Below are positions 44,833 through 53,778 of a DNA stretch of 64,000 bases, piece by piece. The notes beneath the pieces were generated by a model that did not search any database, was not told the origin of the DNA, and saw nothing but the letters and a program-made list of their open reading frames with translations. A program made the position numbers and the translations under genes. The stretch is from an uncultured Clostridia bacterium (lineage in GTDB: Bacteria; Bacillota; Clostridia; TANB77; CAG-508): positions 1,485,219 to 1,549,218 of the forward strand of contig OV788638.1 of assembly GCA_928721565.1 (NCBI GenBank). Direction: 5' to 3'. Every line of letters starts with the position of its first letter. Within the stretch, counting starts at the first letter, position 1.

Positions 44833-44893
44833 TGCACAAAACAGAACCGGTCCCAAATGAACATTGTTCATTTAAGAACCGGTCCTAAATGTA
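44833..44893. repeat. ACCGGT-core palindromic repeat, tandem pair
   Basis: Units about 44833-44863 and 44864-44893, both in AGAACCGGTCC(C/T) orientation, just downstream of murD. Confidence 0.8.
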
Positions 44894-44904
44894 CCAAATT
44901 TACC

Positions 44905-46311
44905 TTAAAATTTCATAACCATATCCTTAAATTGGTCTCCTCTGTCATACATATCTTTAAACATATCAAAACTTGTGCTAGCAGGTGAAAATAAAACAAT
45001 TTGGCCTGGCTTAGCGACTCTTTTAGCCAATTGCATACTTTGTTCAAATGTCTCACACATATGAATATCCATTTTCTTATGTTGATGTTCTAATTCATTC
45101 TTAACAGCTTCATAAATTTTATTTGCTGTTTGACCAATTAAAATTAAGCATTCTACATTATCTACTATTGGCTTTCCTATTGGTGTATAATCTAAATTCT
45201 TGTCAGCCCCACCAGCAATTAATACAATTTCTCTATCTTTAAATGCATTTAATGCTGAAATTCCTCTAGTTGGACTTGTACTTGCAGAATCATTATACCA
45301 CTCTACTCCATCAACTGTACGTACATATTCTTGTCTGTGATGTACTCCAACAAATTGTTTTATTGTTTCTGCTGCATCATCTGTATCTACAAGCCCCTTT
45401 GTTAAGGCTAATACTGTACATGCATTTTGGAAATTATGCATTCCTTTTAGCTTCATATCTTTAGTATCTAATATATGTCTTCTTATTCCTTCATTACATT
45501 CTTTGATTATTCCATCTTCGTCAACAATAAATCCATTCTCAAGCTTTTGTTTACTACTAAACATTATTACTTTTCCATTTGCTTCATCTTTGCATGAATC
45601 TGTAATTTCATTGTCAGCATTTAAAACTAATATACCATTTTCATTTTGATATTTAAAAATATTTTTCTTTGCATCTATATATTCTTGGTAATCTTTATGT
45701 ACATTCAAATGATTTGGTGTAATGTTTGTTATTGCTGCAATATCTGGACTAATTTGCATATTCATTAATTGAAAACTGCTTAATTCTAATACAATTATAT
45801 CTTCTGGTTTTATTTCATTTAATTTTGTGAATAGTGGTATTCCTATATTTCCACCTACATGAACTGTATATCCTGCATTTTTTAGAACTTCAGCAGTCAA
45901 TGTTGTTGTTGTTGTTTTTCCGTCACTACCTGTAATTCCTATAATTTTGCAAGGCGCTAATTTCATTAATTGTTCAATTTCAGTTGTAACTATTGCTCCT
46001 TTGTTTGCTTCTTCAACTAATTCTGGCTTAGTTGGTAAACAACTTGGTGATCTAAATATTAAATCAAATCCTTTTAAATTTTCTAGATTTCCAGCTCCTA
46101 AATATTTTTTAAATCCATATGATTTAATTTTACTTATAATTTCTTTATTTAGTTTTTCCTCTTCTCTGTCATCAAATACTGATACATCTGCATGCTTACT
46201 ATAAAGATAGTCTATCAATGGTATATTACTAACACCAAGCCCTATTACTGCTATTTTTTGATTTGGTAACATTTCTTCAAATTTTTCTAATTTTTTATTT
46301 TTAAATTCCAA
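44905..46311 (-). CDS. murD: UDP-N-acetylmuramoylalanine-D-glutamate ligase MurD
   Basis: A 468-residue Mur ligase adding D-Glu to UDP-MurNAc-L-Ala in peptidoglycan synthesis. The N-terminal UDP-binding fold (AVIGLGVSNIPLIDYLYS) is followed by the ATP-binding GITGSDGKTTTTTL, NITPNHLNVHKDYQEY, YNDSASTSPTRGISAL and LIAGGADKNLDY. The start is TTG at 46311 with AAGGAGG nine bases upstream, inside the end of cmk (11-base overlap). It lies outside any mur/div cluster, coupled instead to a cytidylate kinase. Confidence 0.96.
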   Translation of the reverse strand: MEFKNKKLEKFEEMLPNQKIAVIGLGVSNIPLIDYLYSKHADVSVFDDREEEKLNKEIISKIKSYGFKKYLGAGNLENLKGFDLIFRSPSCLPTKPELVEEANKGAIVTTEIEQLMKLAPCKIIGITGSDGKTTTTTLTAEVLKNAGYTVHVGGNIGIPLFTKLNEIKPEDIIVLELSSFQLMNMQISPDIAAITNITPNHLNVHKDYQEYIDAKKNIFKYQNENGILVLNADNEITDSCKDEANGKVIMFSSKQKLENGFIVDEDGIIKECNEGIRRHILDTKDMKLKGMHNFQNACTVLALTKGLVDTDDAAETIKQFVGVHHRQEYVRTVDGVEWYNDSASTSPTRGISALNAFKDREIVLIAGGADKNLDYTPIGKPIVDNVECLILIGQTANKIYEAVKNELEHQHKKMDIHMCETFEQSMQLAKRVAKPGQIVLFSPASTSFDMFKDMYDRGDQFKDMVMKF

Positions 46312-46981
46312 TTTTAATGGCCTCCTTCATGTTTTCTAATACCAATTTTTCTGATTCTTTTGCACTTTTGCAATTTGTTACATCTATGATTTTGGTTTGT
46401 GGATATATCTTATAATATCCTGATTTTTCTTGAAGCTCATCCCTAATTTGTATCATTTCTTTAATTTGCTCTTTTGGTATTTCTTTATTATATTGCATAT
46501 ATTTTCTATTTGTTCTTTCTTCTATTGAAGCATCAATAAAAAAGTGATATGTAACATCAGGATACATTTTTACTATATCTCTTGAAGATAAAATCACATT
46601 GTATTTTTCTCTGTATTTATCTATTAATTCTTTTCCGAATTGATATAATCTTGTATTATCTGCTATATTGCTAACTTTTGAAACTGCCATAGATGATTTT
46701 TGGGATTGTAAATCTTTTTCATCTACTTTTTTTTCATTCATATATATTACTGTTTCTTTATTTTCTAATTTGATTTCTATTCCAAGCTTTTTCATAATAT
46801 CAAATGCATCTAAGTCCTGTGTATTTTCAATTTTTGTTTGCATCATTCCATATACTATTGCTCTGTATATCTCTCCACCATGTAATATTATTGAATTTTC
46901 TATGTCTTTTAATAATTCTCTGCATATTGATGTTTTCCCAGCTCCAACTGTTCCTTCTATTCCTATTACTATATTTTCCAT
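46301..46981 (-). CDS. Cytidylate kinase-family protein
   Basis: A 226-residue nucleotide kinase from the ATG at 46981 (AAGAGGAAAAAT). Walker A is GIEGTVGAGKTSI (about 6-18); VIYMNEKKVDEKDLQSQKSSMAVSKVSNI, YNVILSSRDIVKMYPDVTYHFFIDASIEERTNRK and ELQEKSGYYKIYPQTKIIDVTN match the (d)CMP kinase pattern, including the D-x-S-x-x-x-R lid. It is probably the housekeeping Cmk, though divergent. The 3' end overlaps murD, coupling the two. Its promoter region overlaps the antisense RNA promoter on the other strand. Confidence 0.82.
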   Translation of the reverse strand: MENIVIGIEGTVGAGKTSICRELLKDIENSIILHGGEIYRAIVYGMMQTKIENTQDLDAFDIMKKLGIEIKLENKETVIYMNEKKVDEKDLQSQKSSMAVSKVSNIADNTRLYQFGKELIDKYREKYNVILSSRDIVKMYPDVTYHFFIDASIEERTNRKYMQYNKEIPKEQIKEMIQIRDELQEKSGYYKIYPQTKIIDVTNCKSAKESEKLVLENMKEAIKIGI

Positions 46982-46998
46982 TTTATTTTTCCTCTTTA

Positions 46999-47027
46999 TT
47001 GACAAATCTTTTGATTTCCTATATAAT
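46999..47027 (+). promoter_or_regulatory. Perfect sigma-A promoter for the antisense RNA
   Basis: TTGACA (46999-47004), 17-base spacer, TATAAT (47022-47027) on the plus strand, with no protein gene behind it. Confidence 0.85.
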
Positions 47028-47033
47028 ATGAAT

Positions 47034-47114
47034 AGGAAATAAGTAACCACAAACGTGGTTGCCTTGTATATGTAAAAAAACACATCAGTCAGGCAAGTTA
47101 CAGATGTGTTTTTT
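47034..47114 (+). ncRNA. Candidate antitoxin antisense RNA
   Basis: RNA predicted to start at about 47034 and stop at the terminator ending at about 47114, roughly 80 nt. It folds into a 5' hairpin (AACCAC...GTGGTT) and the terminator stem. Its 3' part is antisense to the end of the 33-aa peptide mRNA, and its AACCAC can pair with GTGGTT in that mRNA's leader. The arrangement matches tail-to-tail type I antitoxins such as RatA and SR4. Confidence 0.6.
47074..47114. terminator. Bidirectional terminator shared by toxin-like mRNA and antisense RNA
   Basis: Stem AACACATC / GATGTGTT with A7 on one side and T6 on the other, so both transcripts end within the same hairpin. Confidence 0.8.
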
Positions 47115-47119
47115 ATTGT

Positions 47120-47221
47120 CTATTTGCTTAATATTATAATTAAGGCAAATACTATAATAGTTTCGACAACTAATGCAAATAAAAGTAAGTATATTATTTC
47201 TAATAAAACAGCTTCTATCAT
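47120..47221 (-). CDS. 33-aa hydrophobic peptide, candidate type I toxin
   Basis: An ORF with a very strong GGAGGTGGTGCT ribosome site and ATG at 47221. The peptide begins MIEAVLLEIIYLLLFALVVE and is one membrane-spanning helix with only Glu3, Glu8 and Glu20 and a C-terminal Lys as charges. It has its own promoter about 80 bases upstream, a structured leader containing GTGGTTGCC, and a terminator right after the stop. An antisense RNA promoter faces it. This is the layout of type I toxin genes, though the peptide does not match a toxin family I know. Confidence 0.65.
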   Translation of the reverse strand: MIEAVLLEIIYLLLFALVVETIIVFALIIILSK

Positions 47222-47302
47222 AGCACCACCTCCATTCTCACAACATAAAGTCATGGATTAAAAGTGGCAACCACATCTGCAATTCTCATTTCCTACTATA
47301 TA

Positions 47303-47331
47303 ACTATACTATAAATTTAGACAAATAACAA
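47303..47331 (-). promoter_or_regulatory. Promoter of the 33-aa peptide gene
   Basis: TTGTTA (47326-47331), 17-base spacer, TATAGT (47303-47308) on the minus strand; an alternative TTGTCT-N16-TATATA lies seven bases on. The 47335-47510 stretch beyond it holds small hairpins (AATATAA...TTATATT, AATGC...GCATT) but nothing identifiable. Confidence 0.6.
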
Positions 47332-47515
47332 GTGAAATATTGAAATTCTTAAATTTCGTATTAAGCCGAGGAATATAATGCAAAGCTTATATTTAAAGTA
47401 TTTCGTATAAAAATGCAACTAAAAGCATTAACTAGTAACAAAAATAATTTCACTGTATACTTTTTAACTTTATGGGTAAAATATTTGAGAAAGATTAGAA
47501 TGGAGGTGTTCTTCT

Positions 47516-47608
47516 ATGTCAGATAAAAAAAGTAAACAAAACAAAAATAACAACAGAAATAACGAAAATAACAATAATAACAACAACCAAAGTAACAACA
47601 ATAGATAG
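47516..47608 (+). CDS. 30-aa Asn-rich small protein
   Basis: An ORF with GGAGGTG ten bases ahead of the ATG at 47516 and a terminator after the stop. The product begins MSDKKSKQNKNNN and is almost entirely Asn, Lys, Gln, Ser and Arg. Tiny Asn/Lys-rich proteins of this kind occur in spore-formers and could be spore-core or coat peptides; no firm function. Confidence 0.6.
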   Translation: MSDKKSKQNKNNNRNNENNNNNNNQSNNNR

Positions 47609-47619
47609 TTTAATTTTAT

Positions 47620-47655
47620 AAAAAATAAAGCAGTTGATTAACTGCTTTTATTTTA
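47620..47655. terminator. Bidirectional terminator between the Asn-rich ORF and clpX
   Basis: Stem AAAGCAGTT / AACTGCTTT with a four-base loop and A/T runs on both sides, serving both convergent genes. Confidence 0.85.
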
Positions 47656-47672
47656 TACAAAATCATATTTTT

Positions 47673-48974
47673 TTATGCTGTTTCTTTTTGCTCAACAGCA
47701 ATTCTTTCATTTCTGACTTTTTTTACTTTATTGGGATTTTCTATAATTCTTGGTTCTTGATTGTCTACAACAGTCTCCCTTGTAACAATACACTGTTCAA
47801 TCTTTTCATTAGATGGAATATCAAACATGATGTCTCTCATAATTTCTTCTATTATAGAACGTAATCCTCTAGCACCAGTTTTTCTCTCAATTGCTTTATC
47901 TACAATAGCTTCTAGTGCTTCATGCTCAAATATTAATTCTACATCATCCATTTGCAATAACTTTTTATATTGTTTTACTAATGCATTTTTTGGTTCTGTA
48001 GTGATCTTAATTAAAGCTTCTCTATCTAATTCTCTTAGTGTTGCAATTATTGGCAATCTTCCTATAAATTCTGGAATCATACCAAATTTTAATAAATCTT
48101 GTGGTAATATTTGCTCAAATACTTTGTATCTATCTATATCTTTTTTGCTTTCAATATCTGCTCCAAATCCCATTGATTTTTTACCAATTCTGTCTTTTAT
48201 AATATTTTCAAGGCCTTCAAAAGCTCCACCACATATAAATAGTATATTTGATGTATTTATCTGTAATAACTCTTGTTGTGGATGTTTTCTTCCCCCTTGT
48301 GGTGGAACAGATGCAATTGTTCCTTCCACAATTTTCAATAGAGCTTGTTGTACACCTTCTCCACTAACATCTCTTGTTATAGATGGATTTTCAGATTTTC
48401 TTGTTATCTTATCAATCTCATCTATATAGATTATTCCTTTTTCTGCTTTTTCTATATCACCATCAGCAGCTTGAATCAATTTTAAGAGAATATTTTCAAC
48501 ATCTTCTCCTACATATCCAGCCTCTGTAAGTGTTGTAGCATCAGCAATAGCAAAAGGAACATTTAATATTTTTGCAAGAGTACTTGCAAGTAAAGTTTTT
48601 CCACAACCTGTTGGTCCTAATAATAAAATATTGCTTTTTTGTATTTCTACATCATCATCTTCTCTTTCATGTGCTATTCTTTTATAATGGTTATATACAG
48701 CAACTGACAATGTTTTCTTTGCCTCATCTTGACCAATTACATATTGATCCAATATTTCTTTTATTTCTCTTGGGCTTGGTATTTTATCTAATCCAGCTAA
48801 AGTGTAAGCATCATCATCTTCATCATAAAATTCACTTTCGATTATTTCATTGCATAGCCCTATACATTCATTACAAATATATACACCTGGACCTGCAACT
48901 ATCTTTTTTACGCTTTCTTGTGTTTTACCACAAAATGAACATTTTACACCTTTAGGTGTATCATTTTTTGCCAT
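47673..48974 (-). CDS. clpX: ClpXP unfoldase subunit ClpX
   Basis: A 433-residue AAA+ unfoldase that feeds ClpP. The N-terminal C4 zinc finger ([30 protein letters not shown]) is intact. Walker A is [11 protein letters not shown], Walker B is [10 protein letters not shown], with [27 protein letters not shown], the IGF-equivalent loop around GFGAD, and [11 protein letters not shown] (sensor 2). Start at 48974 behind AAAGGAG. It lies just downstream of clpP in the conserved tig-clpP-clpX order. Confidence 0.97.
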   Translation of the reverse strand: MAKNDTPKGVKCSFCGKTQESVKKIVAGPGVYICNECIGLCNEIIESEFYDEDDDAYTLAGLDKIPSPREIKEILDQYVIGQDEAKKTLSVAVYNHYKRIAHEREDDDVEIQKSNILLLGPTGCGKTLLASTLAKILNVPFAIADATTLTEAGYVGEDVENILLKLIQAADGDIEKAEKGIIYIDEIDKITRKSENPSITRDVSGEGVQQALLKIVEGTIASVPPQGGRKHPQQELLQINTSNILFICGGAFEGLENIIKDRIGKKSMGFGADIESKKDIDRYKVFEQILPQDLLKFGMIPEFIGRLPIIATLRELDREALIKITTEPKNALVKQYKKLLQMDDVELIFEHEALEAIVDKAIERKTGARGLRSIIEEIMRDIMFDIPSNEKIEQCIVTRETVVDNQEPRIIENPNKVKKVRNERIAVEQKETA

Positions 48975-49016
48975 CTATATTTCTCCTTTTCTTATTTTAT
49001 TAAATTCTAAAAAGAA

Positions 49017-49628
49017 CTATATTCTTTTGTCCATAATTCCATCAATAAGACCATACTCTAAAGCTTCTTGAGCTGTCATATAATGGTCTCTTTCAGTATC
49101 TCTTTCGATTGTTTCTATAGATTGACCTGTTTTTTCACTTAATAATTTATTTAATTTTTCTCTTGTTCTTATCATATGATCTGCATGAATTTTGATTTCT
49201 GTAGCTTGACCAGAAATACCTCCACCTTGACCACCAATTAATGGTTGATGTATCAATATTTCTGAATTTGGTGTAGCATATCTTTTTCCTTTTTCACCAT
49301 TTGCTAGTAACACTGCACCAAAACTTGCAGCTAATCCAACACATATTGTTGAAACTGGGCATTTAATATAATTCATTGTATCTACAATACCCATTCCATC
49401 TGTAATAGATCCACCAGGTGAATTTATATATAAAAATATTTCTTTATCTGGATCTTCTGACTCTAAGAATAATAATTGTGCAATTATTAAACTTGCTGAT
49501 GTTGGATTTACATCTTCACCTAAAAATATTATTCTATCTTTTAATAATCTTGAGAATATATCATATGATCTTTCTCCTTTACTTGTTTGTTCAACTACAT
49601 ATGGTACCAAACTGTCTTTTTCTAACAT
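49017..49628 (-). CDS. clpP: ATP-dependent Clp protease proteolytic subunit ClpP
   Basis: A 203-residue serine protease forming tetradecamers with ClpX. The catalytic triad is visible: Ser in [12 protein letters not shown], His in [12 protein letters not shown] and Asp in [13 protein letters not shown]-terminal [31 protein letters not shown] is the standard family start; it follows AAAGGAGG at 49628. A palindromic repeat pair separates it from tig. Confidence 0.98.
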   Translation of the reverse strand: MLEKDSLVPYVVEQTSKGERSYDIFSRLLKDRIIFLGEDVNPTSASLIIAQLLFLESEDPDKEIFLYINSPGGSITDGMGIVDTMNYIKCPVSTICVGLAASFGAVLLANGEKGKRYATPNSEILIHQPLIGGQGGGISGQATEIKIHADHMIRTREKLNKLLSEKTGQSIETIERDTERDHYMTAQEALEYGLIDGIMDKRI

Positions 49629-49644
49629 ACTTTTTCCTCCTTTG

Positions 49645-49706
49645 GTTCATTTGGGACCGGTTCTTAAATGAACAATGTTCATTTGGGACCGGTTCTTAAA
49701 TGAACA
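49645..49706. repeat. ACCGGT-core palindromic repeat, best-preserved tandem dimer
   Basis: Units 49645-49674 and 49675-49706 are nearly identical. Each has arm GTTCATTT, core GGGACCGGTTCTT and arm AAATGAAC. This is the clearest statement of the family and lies in the clpP leader, 17 bases from its start. Confidence 0.9.
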
Positions 49707-49715
49707 AATTAACTA

Positions 49716-49753
49716 AAATAAAAAGGCAAATTAAGAATCTATACCAATTTGCC
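49716..49753 (-). terminator. tig terminator
   Basis: Stem GGCAAATT / AATTTGCC around the tig stop codon, followed by T5 on the minus strand. Confidence 0.75.
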
Positions 49754-51085
49754 CCTTTTTTTGCTATTTTTGCTAGTTGCTTTTTTTGTTTCTTTTTTCT
49801 TTTCTATAACTTTTGCATTTTTTACTATGAATTCTAATGCTTTTTCTGACTTGATTCCTTCTTCTAAGTAAGTTTTTAAGTTTTCATTTTTACTTAATTC
49901 TTCTACATCTTTTCCATAGCTTTTAGCCATTTCTTCCATTTTTGCTTTTATTTCTTTTTCACTTGCTTCTATTTTTTCTGCTTTTATTATAGCTTCTAAT
50001 ACAAGTCTTGATTTTATTGCTTCAATAGCTTGTGGCTCATATTCTTTTCTCATTTCTTCTTCTGTTTTTCCTAGCATTTTTAGGTATTGTTCTAGATTTA
50101 AACCTTGATATGCAAGTCTTTGTTCAAAGTCTTTTAACATATTATCTATTTCTAGTTCTACCATTCCTGATGGAATATCTAATTTAGCATCTTCGCATAC
50201 AGCTTTTATTGCTGCTTCTTCTGTTTCATATTTTGCTTTTTGCTCATTGCTTTTTGCTAACTTTTCTTTAATACTTTTCTTTAATTCATCAAGTGTATCA
50301 AATTCACTTACGTCTTTGGCAAATTCGTCATCTAATTCTGGTAATTCTTTTTTCTTAATATCATGTAATTTCACTTTAAATATAGCTTCTTTTCCAGCTA
50401 AATCTTTTGAAAAATATTCTTTTGGGAATGTAACTTTGATTTCTTTTTCTGAGTCTCTTTCCATTCCTACTAATTGTTCTTCAAATCCTGGAATAAATGC
50501 TCCGCTTCCTATTTCTAATTCATGACCTTCTGCTTTTCCACCTTCGAATGCTACTCCATCAACAAATCCTTCAAAATCAATTGTTGCTGTATCACCATTT
50601 TCTAAAGCTCTATCATCAACTGTTATTAGTCTTGAATTGTGTTCTTGCATATGACCTAATTCATGTTCAATATCTTTTTTGTCTACTTTATATTCGATTT
50701 TTGGAATTTCTATTCCTTTATAATTTCCAAGTTCAACTTCTGGCTTTGTTTGAACTACTGCTGTGAATATTAAGTCTTTTCCTTTTTCCATTTGAGTAAT
50801 ATCAACTTCTGGTCTACTTACTACATCTATTTTATTTTCTTTTAAAGCTTCTTCATAGGCTTCAGTTGCAACATCATTAAATGCATCTTCATAGAATATT
50901 TGCTCTCCATAGTATTTTTCTACTATATTCATTGGTGCTTTTCCTTTTCTGAAACCTGGTATGTTAAAGTATTTTGCATTTTGAAAATATACTTTTTTCA
51001 TAGCATTTTCAAATTTTTCTGCTTCTACTGTAATTTCTAATTTTACTTCATTTGCTTTTTTTGTTTTTTCTACTTTACAATTCAT
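49739..51085 (-). CDS. tig: Trigger factor
   Basis: A 448-residue ribosome-bound chaperone and peptidyl-prolyl isomerase. The N-terminal ribosome-binding signature GFRKGKAP is present (NIPGFRKGKAPMNIVEKYYG), followed by the FKBP domain (about 150-245: GDTATIDFEGFVDG, GSGAFIPGFEEQLVGM) and a long helical C-terminal chaperone domain ending in a basic tail. Start at 51085 behind AAGAAAGGA. Conserved order with clpP and clpX. Confidence 0.97.
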   Translation of the reverse strand: MNCKVEKTKKANEVKLEITVEAEKFENAMKKVYFQNAKYFNIPGFRKGKAPMNIVEKYYGEQIFYEDAFNDVATEAYEEALKENKIDVVSRPEVDITQMEKGKDLIFTAVVQTKPEVELGNYKGIEIPKIEYKVDKKDIEHELGHMQEHNSRLITVDDRALENGDTATIDFEGFVDGVAFEGGKAEGHELEIGSGAFIPGFEEQLVGMERDSEKEIKVTFPKEYFSKDLAGKEAIFKVKLHDIKKKELPELDDEFAKDVSEFDTLDELKKSIKEKLAKSNEQKAKYETEEAAIKAVCEDAKLDIPSGMVELEIDNMLKDFEQRLAYQGLNLEQYLKMLGKTEEEMRKEYEPQAIEAIKSRLVLEAIIKAEKIEASEKEIKAKMEEMAKSYGKDVEELSKNENLKTYLEEGIKSEKALEFIVKNAKVIEKKKETKKATSKNSKKRGKLV

Positions 51086-51154
51086 TATAATCTTCCTTTC
51101 TTGTCTTCTTATAGCTTTTATATTATATCACATATTTTCTATTTTGCAATACTT

Positions 51155-52048
51155 TTATTTTATAATACTATAGAAATTTTCAAATTCAAATCCTCTATCT
51201 CTAAAATATTTAATTATTGTTGGTAATGCTTTTGCTGTTGCTTCCTTATTTCCAGCATCATGCATTAACGCAACCACACTATTATGCTTTGGAACTGTTT
51301 TGTCTAATTCTGCTATAAATTGTTCTGTTGTTTTTGCTCCTGCTGCATCTGATGTTAATGCATTCCAGTCAATATGCAAAATATCATTTTGGTCTAATAT
51401 TTGTGCAGCTTGCTTTTTTACTTCTGCATATTTTCCTCCCCAATATCCACCTGGAAATCTAAATAAATGGGGGTTATATTCTTGTTCTCCTATTGCATTT
51501 CTAATTGCTGTTACACTTCTATTATATTCATCTATAACACTTTGTGGAGAAGCATATATTTGTGAATATACATGTGAATATCCATGGCTCGCTAAATAAT
51601 GTCCTTCGTTGTATTCACGTTTTACAAGTTCTGGATTAAGTTCAACTCTACTTCCTAACAAAAAGAAGGTTGCTTTTATATTTTCTTTTTTTAATGTGTC
51701 CAAAACTACTGGTGTTACAGCTTCTGATGGTCCATCATCAAATGTCAAAAATACTCTTTTTGTGTCACTATGATATATATTTGCAAAATTATTTTTGCCC
51801 TCATCTGTTAATTGCGGAAGTTTGCCTTTATTATCTTCCTGCTTATTACGATTTTCTATCTCTCCATTATCAGTTGTTTGGAGTTGTTTTATCTGATTTT
51901 CATATGCAGTATATACTTTCTGATATTTTGATTTTTTATTAATTTCTTTTATCATCAATATAAATACAATCGCCATTATTAATATAAATATCGCTATTAT
52001 TATATTTCTTATATTTCTATATTTTCTTCTAATTGATATCAAATCCAT
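51155..52048 (-). CDS. Polysaccharide deacetylase (NodB family)
   Basis: A 297-residue membrane-anchored deacetylase acting outside the membrane, probably on peptidoglycan. It has an N-terminal helix (about 13-33) and then a NodB domain: VFLTFDDGPSEAVTP (catalytic/metal Asp), SHGYSHVY (metal His), RFPGGYWGG and VALMHDAG (C-terminal His). The PGGYWGG variant and lone N-terminal anchor resemble PdaA/PdaB-type sporulation deacetylases. It lies 18 bases after metG and probably shares its transcript. Start 52048 behind AAAGGTGG. Confidence 0.9.
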   Translation of the reverse strand: MDLISIRRKYRNIRNIIIAIFILIMAIVFILMIKEINKKSKYQKVYTAYENQIKQLQTTDNGEIENRNKQEDNKGKLPQLTDEGKNNFANIYHSDTKRVFLTFDDGPSEAVTPVVLDTLKKENIKATFFLLGSRVELNPELVKREYNEGHYLASHGYSHVYSQIYASPQSVIDEYNRSVTAIRNAIGEQEYNPHLFRFPGGYWGGKYAEVKKQAAQILDQNDILHIDWNALTSDAAGAKTTEQFIAELDKTVPKHNSVVALMHDAGNKEATAKALPTIIKYFRDRGFEFENFYSIIK

Positions 52049-52066
52049 TTTTCCACCTTTATTTAA

Positions 52067-53623
52067 TTAGCTTCTTAAATATTCTAATTCCTCTTCAATA
52101 TCTTTTCTCATGAATAGTGGTTTACCTTTTTCTATTACTTTGATGTTTTTTAATTGATCATAATTGTATAAACTATCCCATGTTTGAAATTCTTCTGTTA
52201 TTCCAATTTGATTTAATAAGTTCTTAGCTGTTCCTTCTATAAATGGTAATAAAATTATCCCTATTTTTCTTATATTTTCAATTAAATGATATATACTAGA
52301 TTTTAATTTGTCAGTATCTTCGTTTTTTGCAAGTTCCCATGGTCTAGTCTCATCTATATATTTATTTGTTCTAGAAATTAATGTCCATAATTCTTTTAAA
52401 GCATCTGACATTTCATATTTATTAATAAGTTCTTCTACTTTTTTTATTTGAATATTTGTAAAATCCTCATATTCTTTGTCTACTTCATTTGGAGTTCCAT
52501 TATATTCTGGTACTTTTCCATCAAAATATTTATTAACCATTGATATTGTTCTATTTACTAAATTTCCTAAGTCATTACACAAGTCTGAATTATATCTTTC
52601 TACAAAGCTTTCTGGTGTATATAATCCATCTTGTGATGTTTGCATTTCTCTTAATAAGAAATATCTTGTTGCATCAAGTCCATATCTATTTATTAATTTT
52701 TCTGGATATACAACGTTTCCTTTTGATTTTGACATTTTTCCATCTTTCATCATAATAAAATTATGAACTAATATTTTTTTAGGTAATGGTAAGTCTAATG
52801 CCATTAAAAATATTGGCCAATAAATCAAGTGAAATCTTGCTATATCTTTTCCTACTATTTGTAAATCTGCTGGCCATAATTTTTTAAACAATGAATCATC
52901 CTCTTGTTTGTAACCTAAAGCAGTTAAATAATTTGTTAATGCGTCTAACCATACATATATTACATGTTTTGGGTCTGATTTGACTTTTATTCCCCAATCA
53001 AATGTTGTTCTTGTTACACATAAATCTTCAAGTCCTGGTTTTATAAAATTATTTATCATTTCTGTTTTTCGATATTCTGGTTGGATGAAATCTGGATGCT
53101 CATCATAATATTTTAATAATTTGTCAACATATTTTTTCATATTAAAGAAATATGCCTCTTCTTTCATTAATTTTACATCTCTTCCGCAATCAGGGCATTT
53201 TCTGTCAACTAATTGTGTTTCTGTAAAATATGTTTCACATGGCATACAATACCAACCCTCATATTCGCCTTTATATATGTCACCTTTTTGTAAGAAATAT
53301 TCAAATATATCTTGAACAGCTTTTTCATGTCTTGGCTCAGTTGTTCTTATAAAATAATCATATTTTATATCCATTAATGACCATAATTCTTTTGCCATTT
53401 TTGCCATCTCGTCAACATGCTCCTTAGGTGTTTTCCCATGTTCTTTTGCTACTGTTTCAATTTTTTGACCATGTTCATCTGTACCTGTTAGCATGAATAC
53501 ATCATATCCTCTTTGTTGTTTGTATCTTTTTACTGTGTCTGCTAATACTGTTGTATATGCTGTTCCAATATGAAATTTTCCACTTGGGTAATATATTGGT
53601 GTTGTTATATAGAATTTTTCCAT
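52067..53623 (-). CDS. metG: Methionyl-tRNA synthetase
   Basis: A 518-residue class I tRNA synthetase. The HIGH-type motif is PSGKFHIGTAYT; the zinc-binding knuckle is CMPCETYFTETQLVDRKCPDCG; the KMSKS motif is KMSKSKGNV; anticodon-binding helices include SRTNKYIDETRPWELAKNED. It lacks the optional C-terminal EMAP/Trbp111 domain. Start 53623 behind AAAGGAGG. An inverted repeat but no T-box is found in its leader. Confidence 0.97.
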   Translation of the reverse strand: MEKFYITTPIYYPSGKFHIGTAYTTVLADTVKRYKQQRGYDVFMLTGTDEHGQKIETVAKEHGKTPKEHVDEMAKMAKELWSLMDIKYDYFIRTTEPRHEKAVQDIFEYFLQKGDIYKGEYEGWYCMPCETYFTETQLVDRKCPDCGRDVKLMKEEAYFFNMKKYVDKLLKYYDEHPDFIQPEYRKTEMINNFIKPGLEDLCVTRTTFDWGIKVKSDPKHVIYVWLDALTNYLTALGYKQEDDSLFKKLWPADLQIVGKDIARFHLIYWPIFLMALDLPLPKKILVHNFIMMKDGKMSKSKGNVVYPEKLINRYGLDATRYFLLREMQTSQDGLYTPESFVERYNSDLCNDLGNLVNRTISMVNKYFDGKVPEYNGTPNEVDKEYEDFTNIQIKKVEELINKYEMSDALKELWTLISRTNKYIDETRPWELAKNEDTDKLKSSIYHLIENIRKIGIILLPFIEGTAKNLLNQIGITEEFQTWDSLYNYDQLKNIKVIEKGKPLFMRKDIEEELEYLRS

Positions 53624-53674
53624 TCTTTCATCCTCCTTTGCCTGTTTAAATTATAATAGCCATCTTGCGTCGTT

Positions 53675-53737
53675 AGAATTTATTAAAAACGCAGTTACAT
53701 ATAACATATATGTGCCTTTGCCTTTTTAATAAATTCT
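53675..53737. repeat. 15-bp perfect inverted repeat upstream of metG
   Basis: AGAATTTATTAAAAA and its exact complement, separated by 33 bases. It would form a long AT-rich hairpin between truB and metG; no U-tract, and no T-box consensus follows. Confidence 0.6.
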
Positions 53738-53778
53738 GCCTAGCAATATAACTATTCTAATTCAAACAATTAGTTATT

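Noticed and set aside
53624..53778. T-box leader for metG
   Set aside because: No T-box consensus (AGGGTGG-type) or specifier hairpin; only an AT-rich inverted repeat.
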